A stretch of 64,000 nucleotides of DNA from Siminovitchia terrae (GTDB lineage: Bacteria > Bacillota > Bacilli > Bacillales > Bacillaceae_C), in the NCBI RefSeq assembly GCF_003605405.2, contig NZ_QYTW02000004.1:150120-214119 (forward strand), read 5' to 3'. This document shows positions 62,655 through 64,000 of the stretch, in pieces. Under the pieces are notes generated by a model, which had not been told where the DNA came from, searched no databases, and saw only the letters and a program-made list of their open reading frames with translations. Position 1 is the first letter of the stretch. Each line of letters begins with the position of its first letter. Position numbers and translations under genes: made by a program.

Positions 62655-63848
62655 TTGTTTGATTCAATTGAAAAGGCCATCGAAGATTTGAAGAACGGCA
62701 AGGTGATTATCGTAACGGATGATGAAGACAGGGAAAATGAAGGGGATTTCGTTGCGCTTGCAGAAAAGGCCACACCTGAGGTGATTAACTTCATGGCGAA
62801 GGAAGGAAGAGGCCTCATTTGTGTGCCTGTAACGGAAAAGAAAGCGAAGGAACTGGAATTGCCAAAAATGGCAGACCAGAATACTGATCCTTTTGGTACG
62901 GCGTTCACTGTCAGTATTGATCATGTTCATTCCCACACAGGAATCAGTGCGTTCGAGCGTTCTGAGACGATTTTAAACATGCTGGAAGACGATGCCAAGC
63001 CGGAATCCTTTAAAAGGCCAGGACATATTTTTCCTCTGATTGCAAAAGAGGGCGGGGTTTTAAGAAGGCACGGGCATACGGAAGCAGCTGTGGATTTGGC
63101 AAGACTTAGCGGTGCAAAGCCTGCAGGAGTCATTTGTGAAATCATGAAAGAGGATGGAACGATGGCACGAACTCCTGATTTAAGGAAAATAGCCGATCAA
63201 TTCGGGTTGTCCATGATTACAATTAAAGATTTGATTTTATACAGGAACACAAGGGAAACGCTTGTTCATAGGGAAGCAGAAGCTTTTTTGCCGACGGAAT
63301 TTGGGAATTTCAAAATCATTGCTTACTCAAACATGATGGATGATAAGGAACATTTGGCATTGGTCAAAGGGGAAATTAAACCGAATACCTCTACCTTGGT
63401 TCGGATGCATTCAGAATGTCTTACCGGGGATGTGTTTGGCTCATGCCGCTGCGATTGCGGCCCGCAGCTTGAATCTGCATTAAGGCGGATCAACGATGAG
63501 GGAGAAGGGGTCCTTCTCTACTTGCGTCAAGAAGGGAGAGGCATTGGACTCATCAATAAACTAAAAGCATATAAGCTTCAGGAAGAAGGATTTGACACAG
63601 TGGAAGCAAACGAAAAGCTCGGATTTCCGGCTGATCTGCGTGATTTTAGTATTGGTGCACAAATTCTCAAGGACCTTGGAATCAAAGAAATCAAACTGCT
63701 TACAAACAACCCAAGAAAAGTTTCTAGTCTGTCAGATTTTGGAGTCGTAGTGACTGAGAGACTGCCGATTCAGCTTCCATTTAAAGATGAAAATGAAAGA
63801 TACTTAAAAACAAAAGCAGAAAAGCTGGGACATTTGCTGACATTTTAA
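62655..63848 (+). CDS. ribBA: Bifunctional 3,4-dihydroxy-2-butanone 4-phosphate synthase / GTP cyclohydrolase II
   Basis: 397 residues. N-terminal DHBP synthase (about 1-200: [44 protein letters not shown]). C-terminal GTP cyclohydrolase II (about 205-397: zinc Cys in [35 protein letters not shown]). The TTG start at 62655 follows AAGGGGTGAC. The TAA stop is within the TTTTAA target of element copy 13; ribH, usually next, is not in the window. Confidence 0.96.
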   Translation: MFDSIEKAIEDLKNGKVIIVTDDEDRENEGDFVALAEKATPEVINFMAKEGRGLICVPVTEKKAKELELPKMADQNTDPFGTAFTVSIDHVHSHTGISAFERSETILNMLEDDAKPESFKRPGHIFPLIAKEGGVLRRHGHTEAAVDLARLSGAKPAGVICEIMKEDGTMARTPDLRKIADQFGLSMITIKDLILYRNTRETLVHREAEAFLPTEFGNFKIIAYSNMMDDKEHLALVKGEIKPNTSTLVRMHSECLTGDVFGSCRCDCGPQLESALRRINDEGEGVLLYLRQEGRGIGLINKLKAYKLQEEGFDTVEANEKLGFPADLRDFSIGAQILKDLGIKEIKLLTNNPRKVSSLSDFGVVVTERLPIQLPFKDENERYLKTKAEKLGHLLTF

Positions 63849-64000
63849 CTTCATCATTTCAGCAGAAGTCTCCCACTTCTGTAAGTGGTGAGATGAATGC
63901 ATGTTGGTATTCTATTCAGCGGGGGTTCAAACCTTGGCTGAATAAAGTTAAAGCCTCCGGCGGATGCCACAGATTTTCAGAGGGAATTTATCGAGCGGAG
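63849..64000 (+). repeat. 190-bp structured element, copy 13 (cut by window end)
   Basis: Starts on the base after the ribBA stop. A 4-base insertion lies in the first block (CTTCATCATTTCAGCAG). It reaches the long hairpin before the window ends. Confidence 0.92.

Noticed and set aside
7330..64000. CRISPR-like array because of many similar repeats
   Set aside because: Repeats are 190 bp, dispersed over 56 kb with unrelated long intervals and no cas genes.

Overview
This window comes from the chromosome of a low-GC, spore-forming Gram-positive bacterium of the Bacillaceae. The left end keeps the Bacillus backbone order uvrC - lysC - yslB - sdhCAB - ysmA - gerE. There are sporulation genes (gerE and a coat transglutaminase tgl) and typical Bacillus cis-elements: lysine, FMN and guanidine-I riboswitches and AAGGAGG-type ribosome binding sites. 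I do not assign a species.

Layout. 1-8 kb: conserved core (uvrC 3' part, riboswitch-controlled lysC, yslB, sdhCAB, ysmA). 8-20 kb: a scrambled accessory stretch in which the ysmA-gerE neighbourhood has been pulled apart. It holds tgl, a DnaQ-like exonuclease-BRCT protein, intact gerE plus two gerE fragments, a LuxR-type regulator, a flavin amine oxidase, an amidohydrolase, and IS4, Xre and transporter remnants. 20-25 kb: an OmpR/EnvZ-type two-component pair convergent with a ferric-reductase-like membrane protein, ApbE flavin transferase and two small surface proteins. 25-28 kb: decayed agmatinase, aldehyde dehydrogenase and SDR genes. 28-36 kb: a quinone/electrophile-stress regulon (MhqR-like repressor, two MhqO/MhqE-type dioxygenases, flavin reductase, MhqD-like esterase, WrbA-like protein, YjdI/YjdJ) with MhqR-like operators, then glycerol dehydrogenase. 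36-41 kb: a sigma-54 activator divergent from an MFS transporter-amidase operon with a recognisable -24/-12 promoter. 41-50 kb: a gentisate catabolic cluster (IclR regulator, fumarylpyruvate hydrolase, DinB-type putative maleylpyruvate isomerase, gentisate dioxygenase) followed by a five-gene Liv-type ABC importer. 50-60 kb: debris and small genes: an IS256-type remnant, a guanidine-I riboswitch with a paired SMR exporter, TetR, DUF2975/Xre, endolysin and LXG-type toxin remnants, and small membrane or immunity-like genes. 60-64 kb: FMN riboswitch - ribD - ribE - ribBA.

The most striking feature is a 190-bp structured element present 13 times (7334, 7998, 10888, 13136, 13673, 17927, 28631, 29005, 44850, 50469, 51642, 52810, 63849). 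Every copy lies in the same orientation. Where the left end is intact the element follows TTTAA or a one-base variant, it makes no target duplication, and it ends at CATTTGAT. It folds into four hairpins, one showing a compensatory base change between copies. It contains no transposase. I interpret it as a non-autonomous IS200/IS605-type element, possibly carrying a TnpB-type guide-RNA (omega-RNA) scaffold whose guide would be the unique flank to its right. It has inserted at the stop codons of ysmA, the gentisate dioxygenase gene and ribBA, inside the 3' end of tgl, in the sdh terminator, and between an MhqR-type promoter and yjdI.

No rRNA, tRNA or CRISPR array was seen. Homology statements are from recognition of motifs and were not checked by search.
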